DNA of 64,000 nt from Opitutus sp. GAS368 (GCA_945903465.1 CAMDOF010000021.1:1-64000), one strand, 5' to 3'; shown: positions 1 through 8,798, numbered from the stretch's first letter. The notes: generated from the letters alone by a model not told the origin. Made by a program: numbers and translations.

Positions 1-279
1 TCTTTCCACTACTTGCCTCGGCTCGGTTCGACTGGCTGCCTGTCGCTCCAAGATTTTCCGATCATCCTCACCACACGTAATACGAGAAGCAGTTCGCGAC
101 ATGCTCCCGATCTGCCAGATATCGCTTATCATTGCAAGTAAGCACTAGCCGATGGGCGAACTCACGAAAACGCCCAAGGATAGAGGCGGACGAATCGCGG
201 CAACCCGCCGACCAAGCGGGGACGAAAAGCAGAAAGTAAGAAAGTCTAGGAAGGAGGCGACCAGGATAAAACACCTTAG
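1..279. other. Non-coding flank downstream of flagellin
   Basis: No convincing gene was seen on either strand. The short open frames here have arginine- and serine-rich compositions with no recognisable motif. The stretch ends in the hairpin that follows the flagellin gene. Confidence 0.5.
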
Positions 280-307
280 CCCGGCCGCCTTTTGGAGGGC
301 GGCCGGG
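280..307 (-). terminator. Hairpin downstream of flagellin
   Basis: A perfect 10-bp inverted repeat, CCCGGCCGCC (280-289) and GGCGGCCGGG (298-307), encloses an 8-nt loop. It lies 35 bp past the flagellin stop codon. Read in the flagellin direction, the stem is followed by a modest T-rich stretch (GTTTTATCC). It is a plausible intrinsic terminator with a weak U-tract. Confidence 0.65.
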
Positions 308-342
308 GGGGGGCGCATCGGGCCATTCCTGATGAGGTGACC

Positions 343-1164
343 TCAGCTGAGCAGCTTAAGGGCGGCCTGATTGCTTTGGTTTGCCTGGGCCAGCATCGCG
401 GTCCCCGCTTGCACGAGGATGTTCCAACGGGCGAGCTGGGTGGATTCCTCGGCGACGTCGACGTCGACGATCCGGCTGTTGGCGGCCTCGAGGTTGGCCT
501 TGTTTACCGTGTTCAGCTCCGCCGCAAAGCCGAAGCGCGACTGCTCGGCGCCATTGGCGGCGCGCATCGTGGCGACTCGCTCCAAGGCGGTGGTGATCGC
601 GGAGACGGTGACCGCGGCATCATCAAGGGACGTTACGGAACTATCAGAAATTACGCCGACGCCCGTGGTCGAGTCCGTGAGATTGCGCGCAAGGATGGCA
701 ATAACGGAACCACCATCTTCGGTCACGCCGACGTTGCCAGGGCTACTCGATCCGAAGAGATCGACGCCGTTAAATGTGGCATCGGCGGTGTCCCGGAGCT
801 GAGCCTGGAGGGCGTTAAACTCGGCGTCGTAGTTGGCCAAATCCGAGGCGCTCTTGGTGATATCTAACGAGAGCACCTTGAGCTCGCTGATGCGCTCGAG
901 GACTTTGCCGCTAATCTTTAGCGCTCCCTCTTGAGTTTGCAGCAGTGATATCGCGTTGCCGATGTTGTTGGCGACGGCGCCCTGGCGGCGGGTGGTGGCG
1001 CTCAGCGCCATGGAGACAGCCATCCCGCCCGAGTCATCGGAGGGACCGACAATTTTCGACCCGCTGGAGAGCCGATTAATGCTCCGCTGCAACATCGATT
1101 GAGAAGCGGCCAGGTTGTTTGAGGCAACCGAAGCCGTGTAGTTTGTGTTAATTACGACTGACAT
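343..1164 (-). CDS. fliC: Flagellin
   Basis: Structural subunit of the flagellar filament, 273 residues, exported by the flagellar type III apparatus. The N-terminus (MSVVINTNYTASVASNNL) and the segment with RSINRLSSGSKI are the classic D0/D1 flagellin start. The C-terminal half has the matching helical D1/D0 region with NRIVDVDVAEESTQLAR and ends AALKLLS. The length fits a minimal flagellin without the variable D2/D3 domains. The start is set by the family N-terminus and by AAGGA about 10 nt upstream on the minus strand. It is followed by a terminator-like hairpin and preceded by two inverted repeats. A decayed paralogue lies directly upstream. No other flagellar gene is present, so the rest of the system must be elsewhere. 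Confidence 0.95.
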   Translation of the reverse strand: MSVVINTNYTASVASNNLAASQSMLQRSINRLSSGSKIVGPSDDSGGMAVSMALSATTRRQGAVANNIGNAISLLQTQEGALKISGKVLERISELKVLSLDITKSASDLANYDAEFNALQAQLRDTADATFNGVDLFGSSSPGNVGVTEDGGSVIAILARNLTDSTTGVGVISDSSVTSLDDAAVTVSAITTALERVATMRAANGAEQSRFGFAAELNTVNKANLEAANSRIVDVDVAEESTQLARWNILVQAGTAMLAQANQSNQAALKLLS

Positions 1165-1221
1165 GGTATTTCTTTCCTTGATCTATTGCGACTATCCGTC
1201 GTCGCCACGGGCTTGAAAAGA

Positions 1222-1256
1222 CAGCACAAGCCGTGCTGATTGAGAAATAATCTCAA
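1222..1256 (-). promoter_or_regulatory. Paired inverted repeats upstream of flagellin
   Basis: Two inverted repeats lie 58-92 bp upstream of the flagellin start: CAGCAC-N5-GTGCTG (1222-1238) and TTGAGA-N5-TCTCAA (1240-1256). Both have a 6-bp arm and a 5-nt spacer and are one base apart. They could be operators or the end of the decayed upstream gene's transcript. No clear sigma-28 or sigma-54 promoter could be assigned. Confidence 0.4.
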
Positions 1257-1262
1257 AGGGAA

Positions 1263-2129
1263 TTACGCTCGGAATCGGCGTGTAAAAGGGGTCAGTAACG
1301 GTCTCCGTTTTTCAGCAGCTACAGAGCTGCTCCTGAACAGTGGATGCCCTGGACAAGCCGGGCAGCGCCCGCGGACGTCATTCGCCTCCAGCGCACGCAG
1401 GGCCGCGGTTCCTGAGGGGCACTCCCGAGGAGCGCTGCGACGGTTGGCGGCGGCATGATCCGCCATGATAAAAGTTTCAAATTCAGGGAAAAAATCGCGT
1501 CGTGATCGTTTGGAGGCGCCGCTAGCGGGCACAGTGGCAACTCGTCTCGAGGCCGATGAAATTGTTGCACCGAGGCCGGCCGCATCACCGCGTGAATTCA
1601 CCGGCCTATCAATCATCGCACCGACGCGCGCCGGGCGGCTTGCGAGATCTTGCGCACCGGAGTTGCGCACGGTGGCGTCACCTTCGGTCAAGCCCACCGA
1701 GACAGTTTCGGTGGGACCCCCAAGACGGATGGCGCGCAAAGTTTTCCTCGTGCCCGCCCGGAGTGGCGCGCTCAGGGCGTTGAACTCGGCGTCGTTGTTG
1801 GGTGTGATCGGAGCGGGCGGAGGGACTTCGTCGCAAAGCAGGCGGAGCTCGGCGATACGCTGGATGAGTTTGCCGGGGCCGTGGCGGGCACCGTCCGGCG
1901 ACGACCGGAACGACTGCGCATGGCCGAGATGCGAGCTGATTGCCTCCTGCGAGCGGGGCGGGGCACCGCGTCTCATTGATCGCGCCATTCCGGGCGCATC
2001 GTCAACGACGCTGCTGACTTTTAAACCGCCGGAAAGCTGTTCGCTCCTCTGCTGCCACCGAGCGCTCGCCTCACTAAGAGGGGTGGTCGCAAGAGTGGCC
2101 GTGTAAATGGGGTTAATGACGACGGACAT
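1263..2129 (-). pseudogene. Decayed flagellin paralogue
   Basis: The reading frame starts MSVVINPIYTATLATTPLS and keeps scattered flagellin landmarks in order: the Q/R-rich SEQLSGGLKVSSVVDD segment, IQRIAELRLL, NDAEFNALSAPLR, and a C-terminal TAALRALEAND stretch matching the intact copy's STQLARWNILV region. Between these, substitutions are dense and often put Arg or Pro into what should be coiled-coil helices. The frame stays open and even runs past the normal flagellin end. AAGGAAG precedes the ATG. It lies upstream of the intact flagellin in the same direction, so this looks like a tandem duplication in which one copy has lost constraint. A drastically diverged but expressed protein cannot be excluded. 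Confidence 0.75.
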
Positions 2130-2920
2130 GGTAATCTTCCTTGATGATGACAGAGGCATCCATGCCTCATTCGTTTTATTTTTTGGTGGGGTGATAAAGG
2201 GGGCGTCTTCTCCGCAAAGCACCGGTGACGGCGATGGGGTGAGATGAGCAGCTAACGTCGCGAAACGGTAAAAACTTAATGAAAATGCGTTGGGATTATT
2301 TTGATGGTGGCCTCTGATTTAACTAAAGATATTTGAGAAGCTGTCTCAGGCTCGGAGATAAACCGAGCGAGCCCGAGTTTCCCGAAAGCAAAATAGCTAA
2401 GAGCGACTGTGATTTAAAGTTCACGCGCTCGCGCCGAGCAGGCCGCAACGGGCGACGGGGCGGGCGAGGGAGCCGGAGCGCATGATTAAAAAAGGACGGC
2501 CGTGGGTTCTTCGAAGGGAGACGGGCTTAAACCCAGCGACCAGAAAATGCCGATTTTTATTTTTCGGGTAACGGCGAGCATCGCGAATGGGCGGATCAGC
2601 CGTCGCTGGCGGCGGCAGAAACGGCTGGACGGAAAGGCACGGTGGTGTCCGGCGGTCGCTCCCGCGCAACCGAGGCGCTGCGGCCGCCCCCGGCTGGCGT
2701 CATCGCTGGTGCCCCGCCGCTTTTGCGGCCGGGGCCGCTTGGGAAATCCCGTCGCCGGCGGGCAGGTTCATTCGGTAATTGCTTCGATTTGCCGAAGGGG
2801 GCCTCGGATCCTATCGGCCAAAGACGAGGCGAACATCAGAGGCCTCGAGAAGGCTCCATTTGCCAGGTCCGATTTTCCGCGACCAAACCGAATATTTTTA
2901 TTGCAGATAAGATGCTAAAA
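2130..2920. other. Intergenic region with hairpins, no gene
   Basis: About 790 bp without a credible gene. It contains GC-rich inverted repeats, for example GCCCCGCCGC and GCGGCCGGGGC around TTTT at 2711-2735. The last 40 bp are AT-rich (TATTTTTATTGCAGATAAGATG) and include TAAGAT at 2908-2913, which could be a -10 element for the operon starting at 2941. No -35 could be chosen confidently. Confidence 0.4.
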
Positions 2921-2938
2921 AGTAACCAAACAGTTACT
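2921..2938 (+). promoter_or_regulatory. Candidate TetR operator before the epimerase operon
   Basis: The sequence is AGTAAC-CAAACA-GTTACT, a perfect 6-bp inverted repeat with a 6-bp spacer. It ends two bases before the ATG at 2941, so no separate Shine-Dalgarno fits between motif and start. The same architecture recurs upstream of the ceramidase-like and RidA genes, and the half-site recurs upstream of tetR. Binding by the TetR protein encoded at 8880-9557 is inferred from this distribution. An alternative is a conserved promoter element of a leaderless transcript. Confidence 0.6.
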
Positions 2939-2940
2939 CA

Positions 2941-3999
2941 ATGAACTTACCGACGTTGCCAGCGGAATCTCCCGATGAACTACCCTGTACCGCGGCGGAG
3001 GTCGACGGCTTCCTCGCCCGACCCACCGCCCAGGTCCTCGAAGTCATCGCGCGCACTCCCGGTCCCTTTCTCGTGCTTGGAGCCGGCGGAAAGATCGGGC
3101 TCCACCTCAGCGGTATGCTCCGATCCGCGCTGGACCACTGGGGCCGCGCCGACCGCGTGATCGCCGTCTCGCGGTTCCGCTCATTACGAGACCAAGCGGC
3201 CTTTGCCCGTTTGGGCGTGGAGACCCTCGCCGCCGATCTGGGGAACTCCGCGGAGCTGGCCAGTCTGCCCGCGGCGCCGACGGTGTTTTTTCTTGCAGGG
3301 ATCAAGTTTGGCACGGCGACGTCTCCCGAGTTGCTTCGCGCCACCAACGTCACGCTACCCGCCACGATCGCGGAGCGTTTTTGCCGATCGCGAATCATCG
3401 CCTTTTCATCCGGATGTGTGTATCCATTTATTCATCACACATCAGGCGGTGCCTCCGAATCGACGCCGCTTGCGGCGGTGGGCGACTACGCCGCCTCCTG
3501 CATCGCTCGCGAGGAAGCCCTCGCGCAGGCCGCCGCCACCCGGGGCACGGCCATCGTCCTGCTGCGTTTAAACTACGCGACGGAGTTCCGCTACGGGCTG
3601 CTGCTCGACATCGCCGACGCGGTCTACTGCCGCCGGCCCATCGATGTCACGACCGGTTACGGCAACGTCATCTGGCAGCGCGACGCCGTGGCCCAAGCCA
3701 TTCAGGCCCTTGAGCTGGCCGCTTCACCGGCGGTCGCGATCAATCTCACCGGCGCCGAGACGCTCTCGGTCCGAGCCATTGCCACCCGCTTTGGGGCCCT
3801 CTTCAACGTGCCCGTTGAAATTGTCGGCACGGAAGCCGAAACCGCTTGGCTAAACAACGCGAGCTACTCCCATCGGCTCTTCGGCCCGCCCCCCACCAGC
3901 TTGGAAACCATGTTGACCTGGACTGCGGCCTGGCGGCGGCAGGGTGGCGAAACGTGGAGCAAGCCCACTGGTTTCGAGCGGCGAGACGGGCGCTTTTAA
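2941..3999 (+). CDS. NAD-dependent epimerase/dehydratase-like protein (atypical SDR)
   Basis: A 352-residue extended short-chain dehydrogenase. The nucleotide-binding glycine motif GAGGKIG is at residues 47-53 after strand FLVL, and the SSGCVYPF strand/active-site region is near 155-163. The usual YxxxK dyad reads YAASC, so the lysine is replaced by cysteine. This may place it in a subgroup that does not act as a normal sugar epimerase. It is the first gene of a same-strand run with an aldolase, deacetylase, deaminase, Gfo/Idh protein and isomerase, which suggests it modifies a sugar-derived intermediate. The candidate TetR operator abuts its start. The substrate is unknown. Confidence 0.82.
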   Translation: MNLPTLPAESPDELPCTAAEVDGFLARPTAQVLEVIARTPGPFLVLGAGGKIGLHLSGMLRSALDHWGRADRVIAVSRFRSLRDQAAFARLGVETLAADLGNSAELASLPAAPTVFFLAGIKFGTATSPELLRATNVTLPATIAERFCRSRIIAFSSGCVYPFIHHTSGGASESTPLAAVGDYAASCIAREEALAQAAATRGTAIVLLRLNYATEFRYGLLLDIADAVYCRRPIDVTTGYGNVIWQRDAVAQAIQALELAASPAVAINLTGAETLSVRAIATRFGALFNVPVEIVGTEAETAWLNNASYSHRLFGPPPTSLETMLTWTAAWRRQGGETWSKPTGFERRDGRF

Positions 4000-4016
4000 C
4001 CGATCCCCCAGCACCT

Positions 4017-5057
4017 ATGCCATTCGACCTTCGCGCCCACCTGCTCCATGGTCAGGTCATCCCCGCCCTCCCCTTGGCTCTCCACCGCTCCCGCCGTTGG
4101 GACGAGTTGCGCCAAAGTGCACTCGTCCGCTATTATGTCGATGCCGGGGCGGGCGGTCTCGCGGTGGGCGTCCACTCAACGCAGTTCGCCATCCGGGATC
4201 CCCGATTCGGGCTCTTTATGCCGGTGCTCGAGCTCGCGGCGAAGACCGCGCGGGCTTGGCTGAAACCAAAGCTCCGCGACTTCATTTTAATCGCGGGCCT
4301 ATGCGGGCGCACGCGGCAAGCGCAAGACGAAGCGGCCACCGCCCGCGGACTGGGTTACCACGCGGGTCTCCTGAGCCTCGGTGCCTGGGCCGACCAGCCC
4401 GAGAATAAAATCTTGGCCCACTGCCGAACGCTCGGGCGAGAAATTCCCTTGATCGGATTTTACCTGCAACCGGCCGTGGGTGGGCGCGTTTTCTCGTACC
4501 GATTCTGGCGCGCGTTCGCGGAGATTCCTGAACTCGTCGGCATCAAGATCGCCCCTTTCAATCGCTACCAGACGATTGATGTCGTCCGCGCCGTACTCAC
4601 GGCGGGTCGCGACGATGTCGCACTCTACACGGGAAACGACGATAACATCGTGGCTGATTTACTGACGCCGTTTACCTTTAACGGCCGCACGCGCTTCATC
4701 GTCGGTGGTCTGCTGGGACAGTGGGGGGTGTGGACGGAGCGGGCCACGGCGCTTTTTGCCCAAATTCAGCAAGCCCGCCAACAACCGCGCATGGACCCGG
4801 CCTGGCTGACGCGCAATGCGGCGCTCACGGATATGAACGCCGCGGTATTTGATGCGGCCCATCGTTTCTCCGGCTGCCTGCCAGGAATTCACGAGGTCCT
4901 GCGCCGACAAGGCCTCCTGCGGAGCAACGGCTGTCTTGATCCGCGCGAGCGCCTTTCCAGTGGCCAGGCCGCGGAGATCGACCGGGTCGCCGCCGCTTAT
5001 CCCTGGCTGGTTGATGATAACTTTGTCGCAAAAAATCTCGCACGTTGGCTGCGTTGA
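4017..5057 (+). CDS. Dihydrodipicolinate synthase/N-acetylneuraminate lyase family aldolase, atypical
   Basis: A 346-residue class I (Schiff-base) aldolase of the DHDPS/NAL fold. The likely Schiff-base lysine is K177 in GIKIAPF. The tyrosine that usually precedes it is Y149 in IGFYLQP, where the family normally has YNxP. The N-terminal GTTGE loop is replaced by GVHSTQF, so the pyruvate carboxylate pocket is unusual and the substrate cannot be assigned. The start at 4017 was chosen because upstream extension would overlap the epimerase, which ends 17 bp before. The gene sits between the epimerase and a NagA-like deacetylase, so it may cleave or form a keto-acid linked to an amino sugar; that is an inference. 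Confidence 0.8.
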   Translation: MPFDLRAHLLHGQVIPALPLALHRSRRWDELRQSALVRYYVDAGAGGLAVGVHSTQFAIRDPRFGLFMPVLELAAKTARAWLKPKLRDFILIAGLCGRTRQAQDEAATARGLGYHAGLLSLGAWADQPENKILAHCRTLGREIPLIGFYLQPAVGGRVFSYRFWRAFAEIPELVGIKIAPFNRYQTIDVVRAVLTAGRDDVALYTGNDDNIVADLLTPFTFNGRTRFIVGGLLGQWGVWTERATALFAQIQQARQQPRMDPAWLTRNAALTDMNAAVFDAAHRFSGCLPGIHEVLRRQGLLRSNGCLDPRERLSSGQAAEIDRVAAAYPWLVDDNFVAKNLARWLR

Positions 5058-5075
5058 TTTTCTGCTCTCCCGCGG

Positions 5076-6044
5076 ATGAACATGAATGCTTCTCTTCCCC
5101 CAGTTCCCAACCCTCGTTGGTTCGACTTTCAGGTGAACGGCTTTGGCGGAGTCGATTTCCAAGCGGCCACGGTCTCTCGCGCAGAGATGGAGCATGCGGT
5201 CGCCGTCATGCGCGGCCACGGGCTCGCAGGAATTTTTCTAACACTCATCACCGATGAGATCGATGCCCACTGCCGTCGCTTGGAAAATTTCGAGTACCTG
5301 CGAACCGTCTCACCCGAAATTGCCCGAATGATCGTCGGTTACCACATTGAAGGACCATGGCTCAGCCCGGAGCCTGGTTACCGCGGCGCGCATCCACCCG
5401 GACCCATGCACGCGCCCGCCCTGAGTGAGTTTACCCGCCTCCAGGCCGCGGCCGGCGGGCGTATTCGCCTCATTACAATCGCACCGGAATGGCCGGGCAG
5501 CGCGGAGTGCATCGCTGGCATCACCAGCGAGGGCGTGCACATTTCCCTCGGACACACCAATGCCTCATCCGCGCAGATCGACGCCGCGATCCGCGCCGGC
5601 GCAAAATTCGTCACCCATCTGGGCAACGGCACGCCGCTCGAAATGCATCGTCACGACAACGTCGTCCAGCGCCTGCTGGCCCGCGACGAATTGACCGCGT
5701 GCCTGATCCCCGACGGCGTCCACCTCCCGCCGTTTGTACTTAAAAATTTCTTCCGGGCGAAACCGGCCGGCAAAGTTCTTTTCACAACCGATGCGATGTC
5801 GGGGGCGGGCGCTGGGCCCGGTCGCTATCAGATCGGACGCTTTGAAATTGATGTCGGCGCTGACGGGATTGCCCGGCAACCCGGAGGCGGCGGCTTTGCC
5901 GGCTCGACGCTTACGCCGGATGAAGGCGTTCGACGTTGCGCCGATTATCTCGGGCTCCCACTTTCTACGGCCGAGCATTTTTGGTCGGACGCGGCCACGG
6001 CCGCTTTCGGCATCACTTTACCGAACTGGAACGTAATATCATGA
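5076..6044 (+). CDS. nagA-like: N-acetylglucosamine-6-phosphate deacetylase-like amidohydrolase
   Basis: A 322-residue member of the NagA branch of the amidohydrolase superfamily. Recognisable elements in order are DFQVNGFGG (18-25), the metal ligand E91 in HIEGPW, H159 in SLGHTNA, H180 in THLGNG, H215 in IPDGVHL, the catalytic aspartate D238 in TTDAM, and a late GSTLT motif. The N-terminal beta domain of about 50 residues found in ordinary NagA is absent, and THLFNAM is changed to THLGNGTPLEM. Deacetylation of an N-acetyl amino sugar or analogue is expected. Its stop overlaps the next start (ATGA), indicating translational coupling to the NagB-like enzyme. Confidence 0.88.
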   Translation: MNMNASLPPVPNPRWFDFQVNGFGGVDFQAATVSRAEMEHAVAVMRGHGLAGIFLTLITDEIDAHCRRLENFEYLRTVSPEIARMIVGYHIEGPWLSPEPGYRGAHPPGPMHAPALSEFTRLQAAAGGRIRLITIAPEWPGSAECIAGITSEGVHISLGHTNASSAQIDAAIRAGAKFVTHLGNGTPLEMHRHDNVVQRLLARDELTACLIPDGVHLPPFVLKNFFRAKPAGKVLFTTDAMSGAGAGPGRYQIGRFEIDVGADGIARQPGGGGFAGSTLTPDEGVRRCADYLGLPLSTAEHFWSDAATAAFGITLPNWNVIS

Positions 6045-6835
6045 CACCTTCTGCCACCCGCTATCTCACCGCCGGACGCCTCGCCGTCGAAATCCACGCC
6101 GATCGCGCCGCGCTCGGCCAAGCCGCGGCTCTGGCGGCGGCCGCCTATTTGCACGATGTCATCGCGGCTCGCGGCGAAGCCCGCGTGATCTTTGCGTGCG
6201 CGCCTTCTCAAGACGAATTTCTCAGCGCACTCATCAAGGTCGCCCAATCCGGCCACACCCTCGTCGACTGGAGTAAGGTGACCGCGTTTCACATGGACGA
6301 CTACGTGGGTTTAGCAGGAACCCACCCACAAAGTTTTCGGACTTATTTAAGGCAGCACCTGCTCTCACAGGTGAACATGAAACAATTCCACCCGCTGCCT
6401 GCGGAAGAACCTGATTCTACCGCGGTCTGCGCCCATTACAGCGCGCTGCTCAGTGAGAAGCCGATTGATCTTATTTGCCTCGGCATTGGTGAGAACGGGC
6501 ACATCGCTTTCAACGATCCGCCGGTGGCGGAGTTCGCGGATCCGCAGTTGATCAAGATCGTGGAACTCGACGAGGCGTGCCGGATCCAGCAGGTAAATGA
6601 TGGCTGTTTCCCGCATTTTGACGCTGTGCCCAAGCACGCCTTCACGCTGACCGTGTCGGTTTTCCGTCGGGCGAGCCGCCTCAGCATTCATGTGCCTGGT
6701 CCACGGAAGGCCGCGGCGGTTCAAGCCACGGTCGAGGGGCCCATCACGACAGCTTGCCCCGCCGCGATTCTCCGCCTCCACCCTTCGGCGACTCTCTACA
6801 TCGACCAGGCCGCCGCTCAGCGGTTGTCCCCTTAA
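6041..6835 (+). CDS. nagB-like: Glucosamine-6-phosphate deaminase-like protein
   Basis: A 264-residue NagB/6-phosphogluconolactonase-family protein. DDYVG (86-90) and GIGENGHIAFNDP (148-160) match the deaminase signature. The general-base position in the second motif is Asn, as in many Gram-positive NagB enzymes, and the following acidic residue is Asp instead of Glu. The start at 6041 overlaps the stop of the deacetylase. Together the two should turn an N-acetyl amino sugar phosphate into a keto-sugar phosphate and ammonia. No kinase or transport system for the substrate is visible in the operon. Confidence 0.88.
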   Translation: MTPSATRYLTAGRLAVEIHADRAALGQAAALAAAAYLHDVIAARGEARVIFACAPSQDEFLSALIKVAQSGHTLVDWSKVTAFHMDDYVGLAGTHPQSFRTYLRQHLLSQVNMKQFHPLPAEEPDSTAVCAHYSALLSEKPIDLICLGIGENGHIAFNDPPVAEFADPQLIKIVELDEACRIQQVNDGCFPHFDAVPKHAFTLTVSVFRRASRLSIHVPGPRKAAAVQATVEGPITTACPAAILRLHPSATLYIDQAAAQRLSP

Positions 6836-6887
6836 ACCACGTTCCCGCCTGGCGACCTCCCCGCCGGTACTCTGGCCCTTCCCTCTC

Positions 6888-7880
6888 ATGAAAACAAAAA
6901 AAACCCTGCTAGCCCTTGGCTTGATCGCCCTCATCGCCTCCACTCACGCCGCCGATTTCCGGATCGGCCTGATCGGGCTCGATACCTCTCACGTCACGGC
7001 TTTCCTGCAGACCCTCAATGACCCTAAAAACAAGGACTACGTGCCCGGTGCGAAAATTGTCGCTGGGTTCAAAGGTGGCAGCCCCGATATTGAGAGCAGT
7101 CGCTCGCGCGTGGATGGGTTCACCCAGACCGCGGTCGAAAAGTATGGGGTCAAAATTTACGATACGATCGAGGAGCTCGCCGTAAACGTGGATGGCATCA
7201 TCGTCCTGAGCGTCGATGGGCGCACGCATCTCGATCAATTTCGCCGGACCTTGGCGGCAAAAAAGCCGGTCTACATCGATAAGATGCTCGCCGGTTCACT
7301 CCGGGATGGGATCGAGGTGGCCCGGTTAGCACGCGACGCGAACATCCCCATTTTCTGCGCATCCTCACTGCGCTATGCCCCCGATTCACCGGCGGGGAAG
7401 CTCGATAAAATCGGCGAGATGACCTCCGTGTATTCCTTCGGCCCAGCTGAGCTGGAACCGCACCACCCTGATATGTTTTGGTACGGCATTCACGCCGTCG
7501 AAGCACTCTACGCCGTCATGGGGCCAGGCTGCGTCAAAGTCGTGCGCACGCACTCGACGAACACCGATGTCATCACCGGCGTCTGGCAAGACAACCGCGT
7601 CGGCACCATGCAGGGGAATCGCAGCGGCGGGAAAGGCTTCGGCGGTTACGGCGTCCGCGTCTTCGGCACCAAAGGCGGCGCTACCGGCGGAGAAAAGCAC
7701 AGCTACAAGACCTTGGTTGAGCAGTTCGTGAAATTCTTCCAGACAGGCATCTCACCCGTGCCCATCGCCGCCACCCTCGAGGTCCTTGCTTTCATGGAAG
7801 CCGGCGACGAGAGCAAACGCCGCGGCGGCGCTCCGGTGAGCATTGCTGAAGTCATGAAATCCGCTGGCGCCAAACGTTAG
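6888..7880 (+). CDS. Secreted Gfo/Idh/MocA-family oxidoreductase
   Basis: A 330-residue protein with a signal peptide (MKTKKTLLALGLIALIASTHA), followed directly by a Rossmann motif with the GLIGLDTSH signature of one Gfo/Idh/MocA subgroup. The usual EKP catalytic motif is replaced by a KKPVYIDKMLAG segment. An exported NAD(P)-type oxidoreductase is unusual biochemically, but signal-bearing Gfo/Idh proteins are common in Verrucomicrobiota and Planctomycetota, and some keep a tightly bound cofactor. It lies 52 bp after the deaminase gene and 27 bp before the isomerase, so it is probably in the same transcript. Substrate not assigned. Confidence 0.82.
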   Translation: MKTKKTLLALGLIALIASTHAADFRIGLIGLDTSHVTAFLQTLNDPKNKDYVPGAKIVAGFKGGSPDIESSRSRVDGFTQTAVEKYGVKIYDTIEELAVNVDGIIVLSVDGRTHLDQFRRTLAAKKPVYIDKMLAGSLRDGIEVARLARDANIPIFCASSLRYAPDSPAGKLDKIGEMTSVYSFGPAELEPHHPDMFWYGIHAVEALYAVMGPGCVKVVRTHSTNTDVITGVWQDNRVGTMQGNRSGGKGFGGYGVRVFGTKGGATGGEKHSYKTLVEQFVKFFQTGISPVPIAATLEVLAFMEAGDESKRRGGAPVSIAEVMKSAGAKR

Positions 7881-7907
7881 GCCACCCGTCGCCCCGTCAT
7901 TCTTGCT

Positions 7908-8798
7908 ATGAAATTCCCACAAAAATTTACAATTATCTCCGACGAGGTCTCCCAAGACCTCCCCGTCATCCGCGCCTTTGTGCGCGAATTCGGGCTGTCC
8001 GGCATCGAGCTTCGCAGTTTCGGTGGACGCGCCTTTCGGGACCTCTCCAACGAAGACGTTGCGGCCATCCGAGGCGCCGCTAACGACGAGGGCTGGAAGA
8101 TATTCGGTTGCTCGACGCCAGTCTTCAAATGCGCGTTGGAGGATGCGAAGGCGATCGCCGAACACCGCGAGATTTTCAAGCGCAGTCTTGAAGTCGCCCA
8201 AGCGTTAAACGCCAACCTGCTGCGAATTTTTACATTTCTACGCCAACCGGATGCGCTCGAACCGCAAAGGCTGGCCCGCGTCAAAGAACACCTCCTCGGC
8301 CTCGTTGAAATTGCCCGGGGATCGGGCGTGCGTCTGGGCATTGAAAATGAGCACTCCTGCCTGACCGGCACGGTTCAAGAGATGACCGCGATTCTGGATG
8401 GGCTTCCCGTCGAAACCGTCGGGGCGATCTGGGATCCTTGCAACGTCCTGTACGTGCACGACGTCCCTCCTCCTGCTCCGGCGGATATTCTGCAACTGGC
8501 GCCACGGCTTTTCCATTTGCACGTAAAAGACGCGGTCCGCCGGGCACCGGCGACGAACGGCGGATTGATCGCCGTCGGCACGCCCGTGGGCGTCGGTGAA
8601 GTTAACTGGCGGGCGCACCTGCAAGCGCTGCGGCAGTGCGGTTACGCGGGATTTTTCTCGGTCGAGACTCATTGGCGGCTCCAAAAAATTGATGACCACC
8701 TCCTGCATCTCCCCGCTGGCTATGGATTTTCCCACGGCGGAGAGACGGCTAGCCGGACTTGCCTGCACAATCTTCGCGCCATCGTCGAGACGCTCTGA
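7908..8798 (+). CDS. Sugar phosphate isomerase/epimerase-type TIM-barrel protein
   Basis: A 296-residue member of the xylose-isomerase-like TIM-barrel family (AP endonuclease family 2 fold). Typical metal-site strands are visible: IENEHSCLTG with the acidic ligand, GAIWDPCN, FHLHVKDAV and FSVETHW near the C-terminus. It lacks a signal peptide, so it is cytoplasmic. It is the last gene of the 2941-8798 run and is followed by a strong intrinsic terminator. Its role is presumably isomerisation or epimerisation of the keto-sugar or inositol-like intermediate handled by the neighbours. Confidence 0.85.
   Translation: MKFPQKFTIISDEVSQDLPVIRAFVREFGLSGIELRSFGGRAFRDLSNEDVAAIRGAANDEGWKIFGCSTPVFKCALEDAKAIAEHREIFKRSLEVAQALNANLLRIFTFLRQPDALEPQRLARVKEHLLGLVEIARGSGVRLGIENEHSCLTGTVQEMTAILDGLPVETVGAIWDPCNVLYVHDVPPPAPADILQLAPRLFHLHVKDAVRRAPATNGGLIAVGTPVGVGEVNWRAHLQALRQCGYAGFFSVETHWRLQKIDDHLLHLPAGYGFSHGGETASRTCLHNLRAIVETL

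Noticed and set aside
292-867. Long plus-strand frames opposite the flagellin gene
   Set aside because: They are antisense shadows of a clear flagellin gene and show no independent motif.
2711-2735. GC-rich hairpin as an intrinsic terminator or riboswitch
   Set aside because: The stem has a bulge and no T-run follows. No conserved riboswitch core was recognised in the leader before 2941.
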